A DNA stretch of 64,000 nt from Solibacillus sp. R5-41 (GCF_002736105.1 NZ_CP024123.1:3982001-4046000), one strand, 5' to 3'; positions 44,569 through 53,839 are shown, counted from the first letter of the stretch. Numbers and translations are program-made. The notes: generated from the letters alone by a model not told the origin.

Positions 44569-44605
44569 AAAAAACGTAACGGCACCTACACCTTTACGTT
44601 TTTTT
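44569..44605 (-). terminator. Terminator after the RpiR gene
   Basis: AAAAACGTAA and TTTACGTTTTTTT pair around a CGGCACCTACACC loop, overlapping the stop codon region of the gene at 44604. The stem is short. Confidence 0.55.
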
Positions 44606-45458
44606 ATCGTTTACCAATTTCAATTAATTTTGCACTTTTATATTCTTTAATTAGTTTTTTACGAAACCCTTCATATTGCTTTGGATTTTGAATGACCATT
44701 GACTCTACTAATGCATGTAGCAATGCGAAAATAACAATTGTACATGTTGCGCCACCTTCTTGAGCTGAAGGCACAATCAATACTTTGTCCGCGGGTTCTT
44801 TAACAGCAATAAGCTTTTTATCACGAATCGCAACAATTTTGACTTTCTTTCTTTTAGCAATTTCAACAGTTGTAATAATATCCTCGTATTCATCGTCTAA
44901 CGAGATGATAATGAGTAACGAATCTTCATCCATTAACGTAAGCTGTTGAACAATTTTATCCGCTTCATGCTCAATAAAATAAACATGATCTCGCAACATA
45001 GCCATGTTATTATATAACCAAAATGACGCAGGAGCTGATTGTCTAAATCCTAAAAGGTGCACCTTTTTTGTACTGTGCAAAAGTTGAACGACTTCTTCAA
45101 ATTGCTGTTCGTTCAGCTGATTAAATGTCTTTGAAATGCCATCAATATTTTGTTTAACAATAGCCGAGCAGACATTATTCTCTACTTTTGAAACTGGAGC
45201 TGATTTTTTCTTAAGTGACGTTTCGCCGTTATGAATCAGATTTTCTCTGACTTTGTTTTGCAAATCACTAAATCCAGATAAGTCCATCGCATAGCAAAAG
45301 CGAATGACAGTTGATTCGCTCACACCCGCTTGTCTTCCAACTTCAGAAGCAATTTGTGTCGCGACAACATTTGGATTATCCATTATAAATTGAGCCACTT
45401 TACGTTGCCCTTTTGATAAGTGAATAAATTTCTTCTTTATTTCTTCACAAATTCTCAT
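44604..45458 (-). CDS. RpiR/MurR family transcriptional regulator
   Basis: A 284-residue regulator. Residues 1-75 form the HTH_6 domain: LSKGQRKVAQFIMDNPNVVA and AGVSESTVIRFCYAMDLSGF. Residues 125-260 form a SIS sugar-phosphate-binding domain: KKVHLLGFRQSAPASFWLYN, DSLLIIISLDDEYEDIITTV and VKIVAIRDKKL. Such regulators sense phosphosugars, but no sugar gene is beside it and the SIS domain's usual GxG-xS pattern is altered (LGFRQSAPAS), so the ligand may differ. Copies of AGAGAATTAA upstream (45600, 45661) may be its operators. Confidence 0.9.
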   Translation of the reverse strand: MRICEEIKKKFIHLSKGQRKVAQFIMDNPNVVATQIASEVGRQAGVSESTVIRFCYAMDLSGFSDLQNKVRENLIHNGETSLKKKSAPVSKVENNVCSAIVKQNIDGISKTFNQLNEQQFEEVVQLLHSTKKVHLLGFRQSAPASFWLYNNMAMLRDHVYFIEHEADKIVQQLTLMDEDSLLIIISLDDEYEDIITTVEIAKRKKVKIVAIRDKKLIAVKEPADKVLIVPSAQEGGATCTIVIFALLHALVESMVIQNPKQYEGFRKKLIKEYKSAKLIEIGKR

Positions 45459-45921
45459 CCTATATCTCTACCCTTTCTCTATTTAATTTCAACCAATTGC
45501 TTCCCGAATCCTAATTCCATATTCTCTATACAATAAAAAATACATTAACATGAATATTAATCGAATTCAACGAGTTTTCTGAAAAAACTGTATCTTCACA
45601 GAGAATTAAGTACTATATGTATAAAATTGACAAAAAATTGTAATGTTTTTAAAATTAAATAGAGAATTAATAAGAATATACTATACTTATTATATTAATA
45701 GGTATTAACATAATGCATATTTCATGTTTAACAAAGACAAAATTAAGACAAAAAACCTAATTTTCAACAGGCTATTTTACATAGAACACACCAAAAATTT
45801 ATACACTATTTTCCACCTCAATCAAATAATCCTCTATGTTAAAAGTATCATTTTTAATAGGTGTGATTTGGTTGAGTTGGCATGGAGTAAACCTATCATG
45901 GTAATCAACTGACTCCACATC
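45459..45921. other. AT-rich intergenic region upstream of the RpiR gene
   Basis: No gene is supported in these 463 bases. AGAGAATTAA occurs at 45600-45609 and 45661-45670, and the reverse-oriented ATTCTCT lies at 45521-45527, nearer the RpiR start. Three related sites upstream of a regulator suggest autoregulation, but the spacing is irregular. A 62-codon frame at 45724 has no ribosome site. Confidence 0.4.
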
Positions 45922-45962
45922 AAAAAACTCACCATCTCAAATTTCGAAATGGTGAGTTTTTA
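45922..45962 (-). terminator. Terminator after niaP
   Basis: AAAAACTCACCAT and ATGGTGAGTTTTT pair around CTCAAATTTCGAA; the tail is T-rich in both directions. It lies 28 bases past the niaP stop. Confidence 0.85.
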
Positions 45963-45990
45963 ATTTCATGCTATTTCCTATCATTTTTAC

Positions 45991-47232
45991 TTATAGTAGC
46001 TCTGTTTGTTTTGTTTCTTTTCCTAAAAAGATAACGGTCAACACGCCAATAACAATGGCCACACAGAAAATCGTGAAAATGTAGCTAATATCATAGCCCT
46101 TCGTCAGCAATGTACCTACTAATAACGGACCAAAAATACCACCTACACGTCCGATTGATGCCGCCATTCCTGCTCCAGTTCCACGGACAATCGCTGGGTA
46201 TTGCTCAGGAGTATAAGCGTATAATGCTCCCCAAGCACCTAAATTAAAGAAAGATAAAAGCATACCTGAAATTAATAATGCTGTTACCGTTTCTGCGCCA
46301 CCAAATACAAAGGCACTTGCTGCTGTCCCTAATAAATAAGTAACTAATACAAATTTCCGACCAAACTTTTCGATAAACCAAGCAGCTGTAAAATAACCTG
46401 GTAACTGAGCCAGCGTCATAATTAACACATACTTAAAGCTTGAGATTAAATCAAATCCTTTACCTACCATTACACTCGGTAACCAAAGGAACATGCCGTA
46501 ATATGAAAATACAACTGCAAACCATAAAATCCATAACATCAAAGTAGAACGAGCGTATTTTGCTGACCATACTTCCGATATGTTTTGAAAGATAGATCGT
46601 TTTTTTGATTCAGCTTTTACCCTGAATTGTGGTGAATCCGGTAATTTTATACGAATATAGATTGCATAAAATGCTGGTAATGCCGTTAATAATAATGCAA
46701 CACGCCAACCATCAATCGGCCAAAATTCTGCTGGAATAACAAAATAAGATATAATTGCGGCAATTAGCCAACCACCTGCCCAAAAACTTTCTAATAAAAC
46801 GACTACTCTTCCGCGCTCCTCTGCCTTTACACTTTCAGCAACTAATGTTGACGCAACTGGTAGTTCTCCTCCAAGTCCCATCCCCACAAAAAAGCGTAAT
46901 ATTAAAAATGCAGTGAGTGTTGTTGTAAACGCTGATAATCCGCTAGCAACTGAAAATAAAATAAGTGTCCACATAAAAATTTGTTTGCGTCCCACTTTAT
47001 CTGCTAACACACCAAATACTAGTGCACCAACTGCCATACCGATGGAGTTAATGCTTCCAATCCACCCCATTTCAGTACTATTTAAATTCCACTCCACTGC
47101 CAATGCTGCAATAACAAAGGATAAAATACCAACATCCATTGCATCGAACATCCATCCTACACCTGCAACACCTAAAAGCTTGTTACGTGAAAGGGGCTTT
47201 GTTTGACTATTATTTGCTTCCACTTTACTCAT
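45991..47232 (-). CDS. niaP: Niacin transporter NiaP (MFS family)
   Basis: A 413-residue permease with 12 membrane segments. NKLLGVAGVGWMFDAMDVGI and LSFVIAALAVEWNL at the start, GVLADKVGRKQIF in the loop 2-3 motif, and FFVGMGLGGELPVASTLVAE match B. subtilis NiaP (YceI) closely. It imports nicotinate for NAD synthesis. ATG at 47232 is preceded closely by AAGGG; the spacing is short, and a second ATG at 47262 lacks a site. A repeated GTGTC sequence (47244-47260) in the leader may be the NiaR operator. It is divergent from thrC. Confidence 0.88.
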   Translation of the reverse strand: MSKVEANNSQTKPLSRNKLLGVAGVGWMFDAMDVGILSFVIAALAVEWNLNSTEMGWIGSINSIGMAVGALVFGVLADKVGRKQIFMWTLILFSVASGLSAFTTTLTAFLILRFFVGMGLGGELPVASTLVAESVKAEERGRVVVLLESFWAGGWLIAAIISYFVIPAEFWPIDGWRVALLLTALPAFYAIYIRIKLPDSPQFRVKAESKKRSIFQNISEVWSAKYARSTLMLWILWFAVVFSYYGMFLWLPSVMVGKGFDLISSFKYVLIMTLAQLPGYFTAAWFIEKFGRKFVLVTYLLGTAASAFVFGGAETVTALLISGMLLSFFNLGAWGALYAYTPEQYPAIVRGTGAGMAASIGRVGGIFGPLLVGTLLTKGYDISYIFTIFCVAIVIGVLTVIFLGKETKQTELL

Positions 47233-47243
47233 ATCCCTTCTAC

Positions 47244-47260
47244 GTGTCTTTACATGTGTC
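47244..47260 (-). promoter_or_regulatory. Operator-like GTGTC direct repeat in the niaP leader
   Basis: GTGTC occurs at 47244-47248 and 47256-47260 (12-base period) in the short space between a TAGTAT-type -10 box and the niaP start. In many Firmicutes niaP is repressed by the nicotinate-sensing NiaR (YrxA), whose sites are rich in TGTC half-sites as far as I recall. Position fits an operator; identity is inference. Confidence 0.35.
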
Positions 47261-47431
47261 ATATTAATAATACTATACAATTGTTTCTTAAAAGTGACAA
47301 CTCTCAATTTATTTATCGAATAGTTTAGACAATTTTTCGTTTCCTATTGAAATCACCTAGCTATAGGTTTAAAATGTCTTGTATATAAAAACAAATGTTC
47401 ATCCTACGAGAACAAAAGGAGCTAATTTTCT

Positions 47432-48490
47432 ATGTGGAAAGGTCTTATAGAAGAATATAAACAATTTTTACCCGTAACTGAAAATACACCTGCATTAACT
47501 TTAAATGAGGGGAATACACCGCTCATCCATTTAGTCAACTTATCAAAGGAATTAGGAATTGAATTGTACGGTAAAATTGAAGGGGCAAATCCAACTGGTT
47601 CATTTAAAGACCGCGGTATGGTTTTTGCTGTAGCAAAGGCTATTGAAGAAGGTTCAAAAGTTGTCATTTGTGCATCGACAGGGAATACTTCAGCAGCCGC
47701 AGCAGCATATGCAACACGCGCTGGTATTCAGTCCATCGTTGTCATTCCAAAAGGCAAAGTGGCACTAGGAAAACTGGCTCAAGCTTGTATGTACGGTGCT
47801 AAAATCATTGAAATTGACGGAAATTTCGATGATGCATTAAATATTGTTCGAAAAATTGGAGAAACAACTCCGATTGCACTTGTAAACTCTGTAAACCCAT
47901 TCCGAATTGAAGGCCAAAAAACGGCAGCATTCGAAATCGTAGATCAATTAGGCAAAGCACCTGATTATTTATGTATTCCAGTAGGAAATGCGGGGAATAT
48001 TACAGCGTATTGGAAAGGTTTCAAGGAATATAATGAAGCAAAACAAAGTGGCTTACCAAAAATGTATGGTTTCGAGGCGGAAGGTTCTGCGGCAATCGTA
48101 AAAGGCGAACCCATTGCAAATCCGGAAACTGTGGCAACTGCAATCCGTATAGGAAACCCCGCTAGTTGGAAGTTCGCTGAAGCGGCTCGTGATGAATCTG
48201 GCGGTATTATCGATTCCGTAACAGACAAGGAAATTTTAGAGGCATACAAACTAATCGCTGGTAAAGAAGGTATTTTTGTTGAGCCTGGTTCAGCTGCTTC
48301 ATTAGCAGGTGTGATAAAATCAGTAAAGGCAGGTAAAATTGCACTAGGTAGTCGTGTCGTTACTGTATTTACTGGAAATGGCTTAAAAGATCCTGATACT
48401 GCAATGAATGTTTCTTCAGTTGATCTTGTTTCATTAAAAAATGATGAGCAAGAAATTCGTAGCTATATCGAAGGCGTATTTTCACTATGA
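47432..48490 (+). CDS. thrC: Threonine synthase
   Basis: A 352-residue PLP enzyme that turns O-phosphohomoserine into threonine. [20 protein letters not shown] begins the fold, [20 protein letters not shown] has the PLP lysine, [18 protein letters not shown] the cofactor phosphate loop, and [15 protein letters not shown] plus [11 protein letters not shown] the end. ATG at 47432 follows AAAGGAG. Its stop overlaps the thrB start by 4 bases. In B. subtilis hom precedes thrCB, but hom is absent here and niaP faces the other way. No T-box or attenuator was seen in the short leader. Confidence 0.96.
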   Translation: MWKGLIEEYKQFLPVTENTPALTLNEGNTPLIHLVNLSKELGIELYGKIEGANPTGSFKDRGMVFAVAKAIEEGSKVVICASTGNTSAAAAAYATRAGIQSIVVIPKGKVALGKLAQACMYGAKIIEIDGNFDDALNIVRKIGETTPIALVNSVNPFRIEGQKTAAFEIVDQLGKAPDYLCIPVGNAGNITAYWKGFKEYNEAKQSGLPKMYGFEAEGSAAIVKGEPIANPETVATAIRIGNPASWKFAEAARDESGGIIDSVTDKEILEAYKLIAGKEGIFVEPGSAASLAGVIKSVKAGKIALGSRVVTVFTGNGLKDPDTAMNVSSVDLVSLKNDEQEIRSYIEGVFSL

Positions 48491-49389
48491 GAACAAAATG
48501 GCAAATTTCAATACCTGGTAGCACAGCCAATTTAGGTCCTGGTTTTGATTCAATTGGGCTTAGTCTATCACTTTACTTAACATTAAATGTAAGTTTACAA
48601 GACGAGTGGGAATTTGTTCATATTGGGGAAAATGTTCCAATGGATACGACCGTAGAAACGCATTTAATTTATCAAATTGCTAAGCAAGTGGCTCTTCAAT
48701 ATGAACGCACCTTACGCCCTTGTAAAATAGAAATGAAGAGTGAGCTGCCTCTTGCGAGAGGTTTAGGTAGTAGTGCCGCTGCGATTGTGGCTGCCATAGA
48801 ACTAGCGAATATTTTATGTGAGCTCAATTTGTCGACACAAGACAAGTTGAATATTTCATCGCAAATAGAAGGTCATCCTGACAATGCAACGGCTTCTGTT
48901 GTAGGTGGATTAACCATTTCTTCTATGGATGAAAGCGGCATTGTAGATACCATTCGTATTAATGATTTAGACGTGGCATTTGTTGTTTTTATTCCAGATG
49001 TTGAATTAAAAACAGCCGATTCACGCAATGTTTTGCCTGATCAACTTGACCGTGGCTATTCCGTCCGTGCAAGTGCCCATGCAAACATGCTTGCAGCCTC
49101 TTTCGTTGCAAAAGATTATGAGCGTATCGGTCGATATATGGAAGCTGACTTATTCCACGAGCCATTCCGAGCAAAGCTTATTCCAAACTATATAGAAATT
49201 CGAGAGTCCGCAAAGCAAGCTGGTGCGTATGGAACAGCTTTAAGTGGCGCTGGCCCGACACTTATTTCAATAGTCCCGACTACGATTGCGAATCAGTTTG
49301 TAAGTACGATGCGCACACAATTCCCTGAGCATGACATTGTTTTAACAAGCGCCGATAATGAGGGTATTACGGTGACTGAACTTTTATAA
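48487..49389 (+). CDS. thrB: Homoserine kinase
   Basis: A 300-residue GHMP kinase that makes O-phosphohomoserine, the substrate of the adjacent threonine synthase. [20 protein letters not shown] is the N-terminal motif 1, [20 protein letters not shown] the ATP loop (motif 2), and [16 protein letters not shown] motif 3. The ATGA overlap with thrC indicates translational coupling. A strong terminator follows, so thrC-thrB form a two-gene unit. Confidence 0.96.
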   Translation: MRTKWQISIPGSTANLGPGFDSIGLSLSLYLTLNVSLQDEWEFVHIGENVPMDTTVETHLIYQIAKQVALQYERTLRPCKIEMKSELPLARGLGSSAAAIVAAIELANILCELNLSTQDKLNISSQIEGHPDNATASVVGGLTISSMDESGIVDTIRINDLDVAFVVFIPDVELKTADSRNVLPDQLDRGYSVRASAHANMLAASFVAKDYERIGRYMEADLFHEPFRAKLIPNYIEIRESAKQAGAYGTALSGAGPTLISIVPTTIANQFVSTMRTQFPEHDIVLTSADNEGITVTELL

Positions 49390-49400
49390 AGTCGCTATAT

Positions 49401-49440
49401 TAAAAGGAGCATTTTGGTTAACATCAAAATGCTCCTTTTA
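49401..49440 (+). terminator. Terminator after thrB
   Basis: TAAAAGGAGCATTTTG and CAAAATGCTCCTTTTA pair fully around GTTAACAT, right after the thrB stop. Confidence 0.9.
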
Positions 49441-49508
49441 TTTAATTACCCGCATAGATTTCACCAATTTGGGGTATAAATTACCCTATGTGAAAGGGGG
49501 AATTGTAG

Positions 49509-50156
49509 ATGAAAATTGCTATTATTGGGGCTGCGGGTAAAGCTGGAACACATCTTCTTAATGAAGCATTATTACGACAACTAGATGTTACGGCCATTCT
49601 AAAAAATGCAGCCAATCTATCCATCGAGGATGTCTCAATCATTGAAAGAGATTTATTTAATTTAACAAAGGATGATTTAGCACCGTTTAATATTATTATT
49701 AATGCTTTCGCTCCGTTATCAGGGGAAGAACATCTTCATATTTCAGCAGGGAATCATTTAATCACCTTACTCGAGGGGACATCACAAAAGTTATTTATCA
49801 TTGGATGCTCCGGTTGCTTATTTGTTGACGATGAAAAAACAAAGCGCTTAATGGAGGATGAGGAGTATCCACAGGACCTTCTCGATACTTCTAAGGCACA
49901 ATTACAAAACTTACAAAATCTAGAAAACTCATCTATTCAATGGACGTATTTTATTCCTTCTGCCATGTTTGATTCGGAAGGTCCTCGTACAGGGCATTAC
50001 ATTAAAGGCGAGAATCAAATGCTCCTTAATTCGCAATTCAATAGTTATATTAGTTACGCAGACTTTGCTGTTGCAATGCTAGATGAAATCGAAAAAAATG
50101 AACATAACAACACATGCTTCACCGTTGCATCTGAAAATGTAACTGCTGCATCCTAA
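49509..50156 (+). CDS. NmrA-like NAD(P)-binding oxidoreductase (YwnB type)
   Basis: A 215-residue atypical SDR. MKIAIIGAAGKAGTHLLNEA gives the GxxGxxG dinucleotide site, DLAPFNIIINAFAP and KLFIIGCSGCLFVDDE the central strands, and IQWTYFIPSAMFDSEGPRTG the C-terminal part. There is no YxxxK pair, as usual for this group. Substrate is unknown. ATG at 49509 follows AAAGGGGG. It is a single gene between two terminators. A CGCSGC-like cysteine pair (GCSGC) occurs near residue 100. Confidence 0.88.
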   Translation: MKIAIIGAAGKAGTHLLNEALLRQLDVTAILKNAANLSIEDVSIIERDLFNLTKDDLAPFNIIINAFAPLSGEEHLHISAGNHLITLLEGTSQKLFIIGCSGCLFVDDEKTKRLMEDEEYPQDLLDTSKAQLQNLQNLENSSIQWTYFIPSAMFDSEGPRTGHYIKGENQMLLNSQFNSYISYADFAVAMLDEIEKNEHNNTCFTVASENVTAAS

Positions 50157-50182
50157 TCAATTTACATGTATTTACCTACACA

Positions 50183-50225
50183 CGAAAAACATCATTTTGA
50201 CGATTAATCAAAATGATGTTTTTCG
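50183..50225 (+). terminator. Terminator after the NmrA-like gene
   Basis: CGAAAAACATCATTTTGA and TCAAAATGATGTTTTTCG form an 18-base-pair stem around a 7-base loop with T residues in the right arm. Confidence 0.85.
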
Positions 50226-50234
50226 TATCAATAT

Positions 50235-50382
50235 CATTTACGCCTCGTCGCAATTGCGTCCATATTTTTCCAAGACAGAAAAACTCCTCTAAATAATTGT
50301 GACATCCACCGGTGCTTTGGGCCAACACGATGTTGGTCACTCATGCGTTGCCGCACGACGCGGCGTTCCTAGCCAGAGTTCC
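50235..50382 (+). repeat. Mosaic intergenic repeat, copy G
   Basis: TTTACGCCTCGTCGCAATTG, TTGTGACATCCACCGGTGCT, then GCCAACACGATGTTGGTCAC, TCATGCGTTGCCGCACGACG and AGCCAGAGTTCC. The CCAAC-ACGAT-GTTGG part is a small hairpin. The last three modules match copy H at 57980 with few changes, whereas the first two match copies A-F. Confidence 0.8.
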
Positions 50383-50412
50383 ACTACAAGCAATTTAAAA
50401 GACATTGAGGCT

Positions 50413-51231
50413 TTAAGGAGTTAATAAAACTAAGCTAATTGCCATAACAGCCATACCAGCTACTAACCCGTAAATGGATAAATGGGTCTCGTCATATTTT
50501 TTAGCTGCGGGCAATAATTCATCTAATGAAATGAATACCATAATCCCCGCAACACCAGCAAATATGATTCCAAAAATCACATCATTTAAAAATGGCATTA
50601 AAACTAAAAATGCAACGAATGCCCCCACTGGTTCTGCTAGCCCCGATAAAAATGATAATTTAAACGCTTTACGACGATTGCCTGTCGCGAAATAAATAGG
50701 TACTGCTACCGCAATTCCTTCTGGGATATTATGAATAGCTACCGCAATCGCAATGGCTATACCTACATTCGGATCTTGTAGCGCGGCCATAAACGTCGCA
50801 ATACCTTCCGGAAAGTTGTGTATAGCAATAGCGAGGGCAGTAAATAGCCCCATCTTCATTAATCGCTCTTCATCTATTCCTTGCTTGATCTGTACTGCAT
50901 TTACATCCTCAACTGTACGAACTTCGTGTGGATTATTAGATTTCGGGATGAAACGGTCTATTAAGGCAATTAATAATATACCCCCAAAGAAACCGAGGAG
51001 TGTCATCCAATAACCTTGTGTAGCACCTAATGCAGCTGTTAATGAAATTTTTGCTTTGACAAAAATTTCAACTAAAGAAACATAAATCATAACGCCCGCA
51101 GAAAAACCTAAGGCCACAGATAAAAATTTTGTATTCGTTCTTGAAGTGAAAAATGCTAATAAACTACCGACACCTGTTGCAAGCCCTGCAAAGAGTGTTA
51201 AACCTAACGCAAAAACAACATTTTCGTCCAT
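50413..51231 (-). CDS. ZIP family metal transporter (ZupT-like)
   Basis: A 272-residue membrane protein with about eight segments. AIAIHNFPEGIATFMAALQD (TM4) and VAIHNIPEGIAVAVPIYFAT (TM5) carry the HNxPEG metal-binding motifs of ZIP carriers. The loop between TM3 and TM4 is short. It should bring in Zn2+, Fe2+ or Mn2+; the metal cannot be told from sequence. ATG at 51231 follows GAGGGGAA. The upstream neighbour is the PAP2 gene with its own terminator, so this is transcribed alone. A repeat lies between it and the converging gene. Confidence 0.93.
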   Translation of the reverse strand: MDENVVFALGLTLFAGLATGVGSLLAFFTSRTNTKFLSVALGFSAGVMIYVSLVEIFVKAKISLTAALGATQGYWMTLLGFFGGILLIALIDRFIPKSNNPHEVRTVEDVNAVQIKQGIDEERLMKMGLFTALAIAIHNFPEGIATFMAALQDPNVGIAIAIAVAIHNIPEGIAVAVPIYFATGNRRKAFKLSFLSGLAEPVGAFVAFLVLMPFLNDVIFGIIFAGVAGIMVFISLDELLPAAKKYDETHLSIYGLVAGMAVMAISLVLLTP

Positions 51232-51340
51232 AGAATTCCCCTCTTCATCTATTTATTAATATGATTATAAACTAAATGTTTCCCGAGAGCAACATTTTTC
51301 GCTATAGTAACATCTTATGCAAAAGACCAACTTTTGACTC

Positions 51341-51374
51341 AAAAAAAGAACACCTAAATGATAATTAGGTGTTC
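51341..51374 (-). terminator. Terminator at the end of the PAP2 gene
   Basis: GAACACCTAAAT and ATTAGGTGTTC pair across the stop codon (51365-51367) with a seven-residue T tail on the minus strand (51341-51347). The right arm is inside the coding sequence. Confidence 0.7.
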
Positions 51375-51976
51375 CTTTTCTTAAGTTTCTTTTTTCTTGA
51401 TTCATACCAAATAACACATACAATGAACCAACTGTAGCCCATGCTCCATCCTGCAATAACATCCGTTGCAAAGTGGCGGCTTTCTGCAATCCGTGATAGT
51501 CCTATTAAACAAGCTAATAGGATAGCAGCAATCCAAACGATTTGAATTTTCTTTTTTTCCTTAGCGATTTGTGAAAAAATAAATGCAAGTGTAAATAAGT
51601 ACAGTACACCCGACATTGAATGCCCTGATGGAAAACTAAAAGAAGTCAACTGATCTATGATTTCCGGACGAGGACGTTCAAAAATTCTTTTTAATACTTG
51701 ATTTAGTGCGCTACCTACTGCAAATGTAAGCAAAATGAAGATCATGCCATGATAGTTTCGCTCGCGTTTCCATAAATAAAGAAAAGCAATCAATCCAACC
51801 GCTACTACAAATATCGGCTCTCCAATATAATGAAATAAAATAATGAATTCATTTCCAGTTAGTAATGTAGCTATTTTATCATCAAACGCATTCATTGCCG
51901 TCGTATTATAAGTGAATGCCATTACGATAAAAATAATGCCCGTTACAATTGCTAATGGATAAGCCCATTTTTTCAC
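51365..51976 (-). CDS. PAP2 family membrane phosphatase
   Basis: A 203-residue protein with six membrane segments. The three PAP2 motifs are complete: KRIFERPRP, SFPSGHSMS and SRIAESRHFATDVIAG, giving the catalytic Lys, Arg, His and Asp set on the outer side. It removes phosphate from lipid phosphates; undecaprenyl diphosphate or phosphatidylglycerol phosphate are possible substrates. The terminator hairpin overlaps its stop codon. ATG at 51976 has a weak upstream GGAA site. Homologues in B. subtilis include YodM and YwoA, and this is more like YodM in length. Confidence 0.9.
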   Translation of the reverse strand: MKKWAYPLAIVTGIIFIVMAFTYNTTAMNAFDDKIATLLTGNEFIILFHYIGEPIFVVAVGLIAFLYLWKRERNYHGMIFILLTFAVGSALNQVLKRIFERPRPEIIDQLTSFSFPSGHSMSGVLYLFTLAFIFSQIAKEKKKIQIVWIAAILLACLIGLSRIAESRHFATDVIAGWSMGYSWFIVCVIWYESRKKKLKKRNT

Positions 51977-52077
51977 ATAAATTCCTACTTCCTAATATTA
52001 AATATGCTAACATTATCTTATCATATACATAGTAAACGATAAAAAATGATTTAAAGTTTCCTACTGCTCATTCCATC

Positions 52078-52109
52078 AAAAAAACAACAGGGAGTATTTC
52101 ACTGTTGCT
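52078..52109 (-). terminator. Terminator after the haem monooxygenase gene
   Basis: CAACAG and CTGTTG with flanking A/T pairs around GGAGTATTTCA; A residues at 52078-52084 make the minus-strand T tail. It lies a few bases past the stop of the gene at 52118. Confidence 0.6.
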
Positions 52110-52117
52110 TCTGTCTA

Positions 52118-52450
52118 TTATTCAACTACTGTATAATTCGTATTTTCCATTGAAATAACGAATTCTGGTTTTGGCGGCTTACCACCATGCTCTTTAATTT
52201 TTGCTTTATGTCCTGCAATATGCTCGGGACTCTTTTCCCAATTTTTCCATACTTCTTCAGATTCCCAGCGAATAATCATGACTACCTCATCTTCACCGCG
52301 GCGAACTTTTTTTTGTAATAGTTCACGTCCGATAAAGCCTGGTTGCCTTTCTAATATAGATGGGCCTTCATCTGGTTTTTGGCTAAATCGTTCAATAATT
52401 TTATCTGCATTGCCTTCCGTTAACGTCCATTTACGAATTTGTACAAACAT
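52118..52450 (-). CDS. hmoA: HmoA-type haem-degrading monooxygenase (ABM superfamily)
   Basis: A 110-residue dimeric alpha+beta barrel protein. MFVQIRKWTLTEGNADKIIE, LERQPGFIGRELLQKK, EVVMIIRWESEEVWKNWEKS and HIAGHK match B. subtilis HmoA, which opens haem to release iron. NWEKSPEHIAGHK contains the Trp and His that flank the haem site. It lies 60 bases downstream of the yclQ-like siderophore gene, and no Fur box or promoter is visible between them apart from the terminator at 52471-52503, so partial co-expression is plausible. ATG follows GGGGG at 10 bases. Confidence 0.85.
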   Translation of the reverse strand: MFVQIRKWTLTEGNADKIIERFSQKPDEGPSILERQPGFIGRELLQKKVRRGEDEVVMIIRWESEEVWKNWEKSPEHIAGHKAKIKEHGGKPPKPEFVISMENTNYTVVE

Positions 52451-52470
52451 TATTATATAGCCCCCTATTT

Positions 52471-52503
52471 TAAAAAAGCCGCCTTCAATTAGAAGGACGG
52501 CCT
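52471..52503 (-). terminator. Terminator after yclQ
   Basis: GCCGCCTTC and GAAGGACGGC pair with one bulge around AATTA; six A residues on the left give the T tail for the minus strand. It ends the yclQ message before hmoA. Confidence 0.7.
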
Positions 52504-52510
52504 ATTTATA

Positions 52511-53512
52511 TTATTTTAAAGCGTTAATAATTTCATTTACTTTTTCAAGCTCAGAAGTTAAACCGCCACCTGCTAAGTACCAAAGCGCACCGTTTAAGTA
52601 TACGATTTTACCGTTTTTAGCAGCGTTCGTTTTATTTACTAAATCATTATTAAATGCTTCTGAAATGTTTGATTCTTCACCCGTAGCGGCCATACGATCA
52701 ACTACGAATAAAATATCTGGGTTAATTTCTAAAATTTGCTCATAGCTGATTTGTGCACCATGCGTTGAGTTTTCTAATGTATCATCCGCAGCTGGGAATC
52801 CATAAACGTTGTGTACGAAACCAAAGCGTGAACCTTCACCTGGGCCATAAGCAGAAATTGTTTCATTGTAAAGTGTTACTAATGCTTTTTCATCTGAGCT
52901 AGAAGAGATTGATTTTACTTCTTCAATAGCTGCTTCAATTTCAGCAATCTTTGTATCTACTTCAGCTTGCTTACCAAAAAGATCTGCAGCGATTTGAGTT
53001 GAAGCTTTAAATGTATTCCAGTAATCCGTGCTTGTAGTACCAACGAATACAGTTGGTGCTATTTTTGATAATTCTTCATACGCATCTCCTTGACGACCAG
53101 AGATGAAAATTGCATCTGGTTTCATTGCAGCGATATCTTCAAATAATGGCTCTTTTAATCCACCTGCGTTTGCATATTTGTCATCCGCATATTGGCTTAA
53201 ATGTTTTGGGAAGTTCCCTTTTGCAACAGCTGTAACTTCAACGTCTAATGCAGTTAATGTATCTAAGAAACCATAGTCAAATACTACAATTTTTTCTGGT
53301 TTTTTTTCAAACGTTACATCTGCATAGTTTGAATCTGTTGATTTAATTGTCATTGGGTATGCTGAAGCAACCTCTTCTTTACTCGTGTCCTCTGTTTTAG
53401 CAGAGTTTTCTTTCTCTGAATCCTTTGAAGTGGCATCATCATTTGAACCACATGCAGCTAACATTAAAACAAGCATTGATAAAATAACAGTCATTAACTT
53501 CCAGTTCTTCAT
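52511..53512 (-). CDS. yclQ: YclQ-like petrobactin-type siderophore-binding lipoprotein
   Basis: A 333-residue class III solute-binding lipoprotein. The lipobox is LMLAACGS at about residue 18-25, followed by an acidic Ser/Glu/Lys linker. KIVVFDYGFLDTLTALDVEV, DKYANAGGLKEPLFEDIAAM and KPDAIFISGRQGDAYEELSK match B. subtilis YclQ, which binds petrobactin and its precursors. It delivers ligand to the YclN-YclO permease. ATG at 53512 follows AGGAG at 10 bases. It has its own Fur-controlled promoter, separate from yclNOP. Confidence 0.92.
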   Translation of the reverse strand: MKNWKLMTVILSMLVLMLAACGSNDDATSKDSEKENSAKTEDTSKEEVASAYPMTIKSTDSNYADVTFEKKPEKIVVFDYGFLDTLTALDVEVTAVAKGNFPKHLSQYADDKYANAGGLKEPLFEDIAAMKPDAIFISGRQGDAYEELSKIAPTVFVGTTSTDYWNTFKASTQIAADLFGKQAEVDTKIAEIEAAIEEVKSISSSSDEKALVTLYNETISAYGPGEGSRFGFVHNVYGFPAADDTLENSTHGAQISYEQILEINPDILFVVDRMAATGEESNISEAFNNDLVNKTNAAKNGKIVYLNGALWYLAGGGLTSELEKVNEIINALK

Positions 53513-53568
53513 CTGTAAATCGCTCCTATTCATATATGTAAATTCGTTTTATTCATTTAAGTTCCCAA

Positions 53569-53626
53569 TGATTATCATTATCATTTGAACAGTACTCATT
53601 ATATCGAGATTGATTCTCAGTGTCAA
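53569..53626 (-). promoter_or_regulatory. Consensus promoter and Fur box of yclQ
   Basis: On the minus strand TTGACA (53621-53626) is followed after 17 bases by TATAAT (53598-53603), a perfect sigma-A promoter. The Fur box TGATAATGATAATCA (53569-53583, minus strand) differs from the 7-1-7 consensus TGATAATNATTATCA at two places and lies 14 bases after the -10 box, where iron-bound Fur would block initiation. Confidence 0.9.
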
Positions 53627-53785
53627 CTAGTTTTGTAAATTAAATCAATTATTATAATAAAAGTACATTATGAGGGATTTTTTTGATTTTAAATAAATAT
53701 TTCCCTTTTATTTCCTCGGTAAAAATGAAAATAACGTTGCATCATGTCCTTATTTAAAGAATCCCACATCATACTATTCAAAAAA

Positions 53786-53823
53786 GAAAAACACCATTTC
53801 GACTGAATCAAAATGGCATTTTC
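53786..53823 (-). terminator. Terminator after yclP
   Basis: CACCATTT and AAATGGCA pair with flanking A/T runs around a 14-base loop, 17 bases beyond the yclP stop. It separates yclNOP from the yclQ promoter. Confidence 0.65.
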
Positions 53824-53839
53824 ACATAAACATTACGCT

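Noticed and set aside
45724-45912. A 62-codon plus-strand frame upstream of the RpiR gene
   Set aside because: It is very AT-rich, has no ribosome binding site and shows no domain character.
47380-47431. T-box or threonine attenuator before thrC
   Set aside because: The leader is too short and lacks the T-box sequence GGGTGGNACC and any Thr-rich leader frame.
51265-51489. A 74-codon minus-strand frame overlapping the end of the PAP2 gene
   Set aside because: It overlaps the well-supported PAP2 reading frame and its terminator in another frame.
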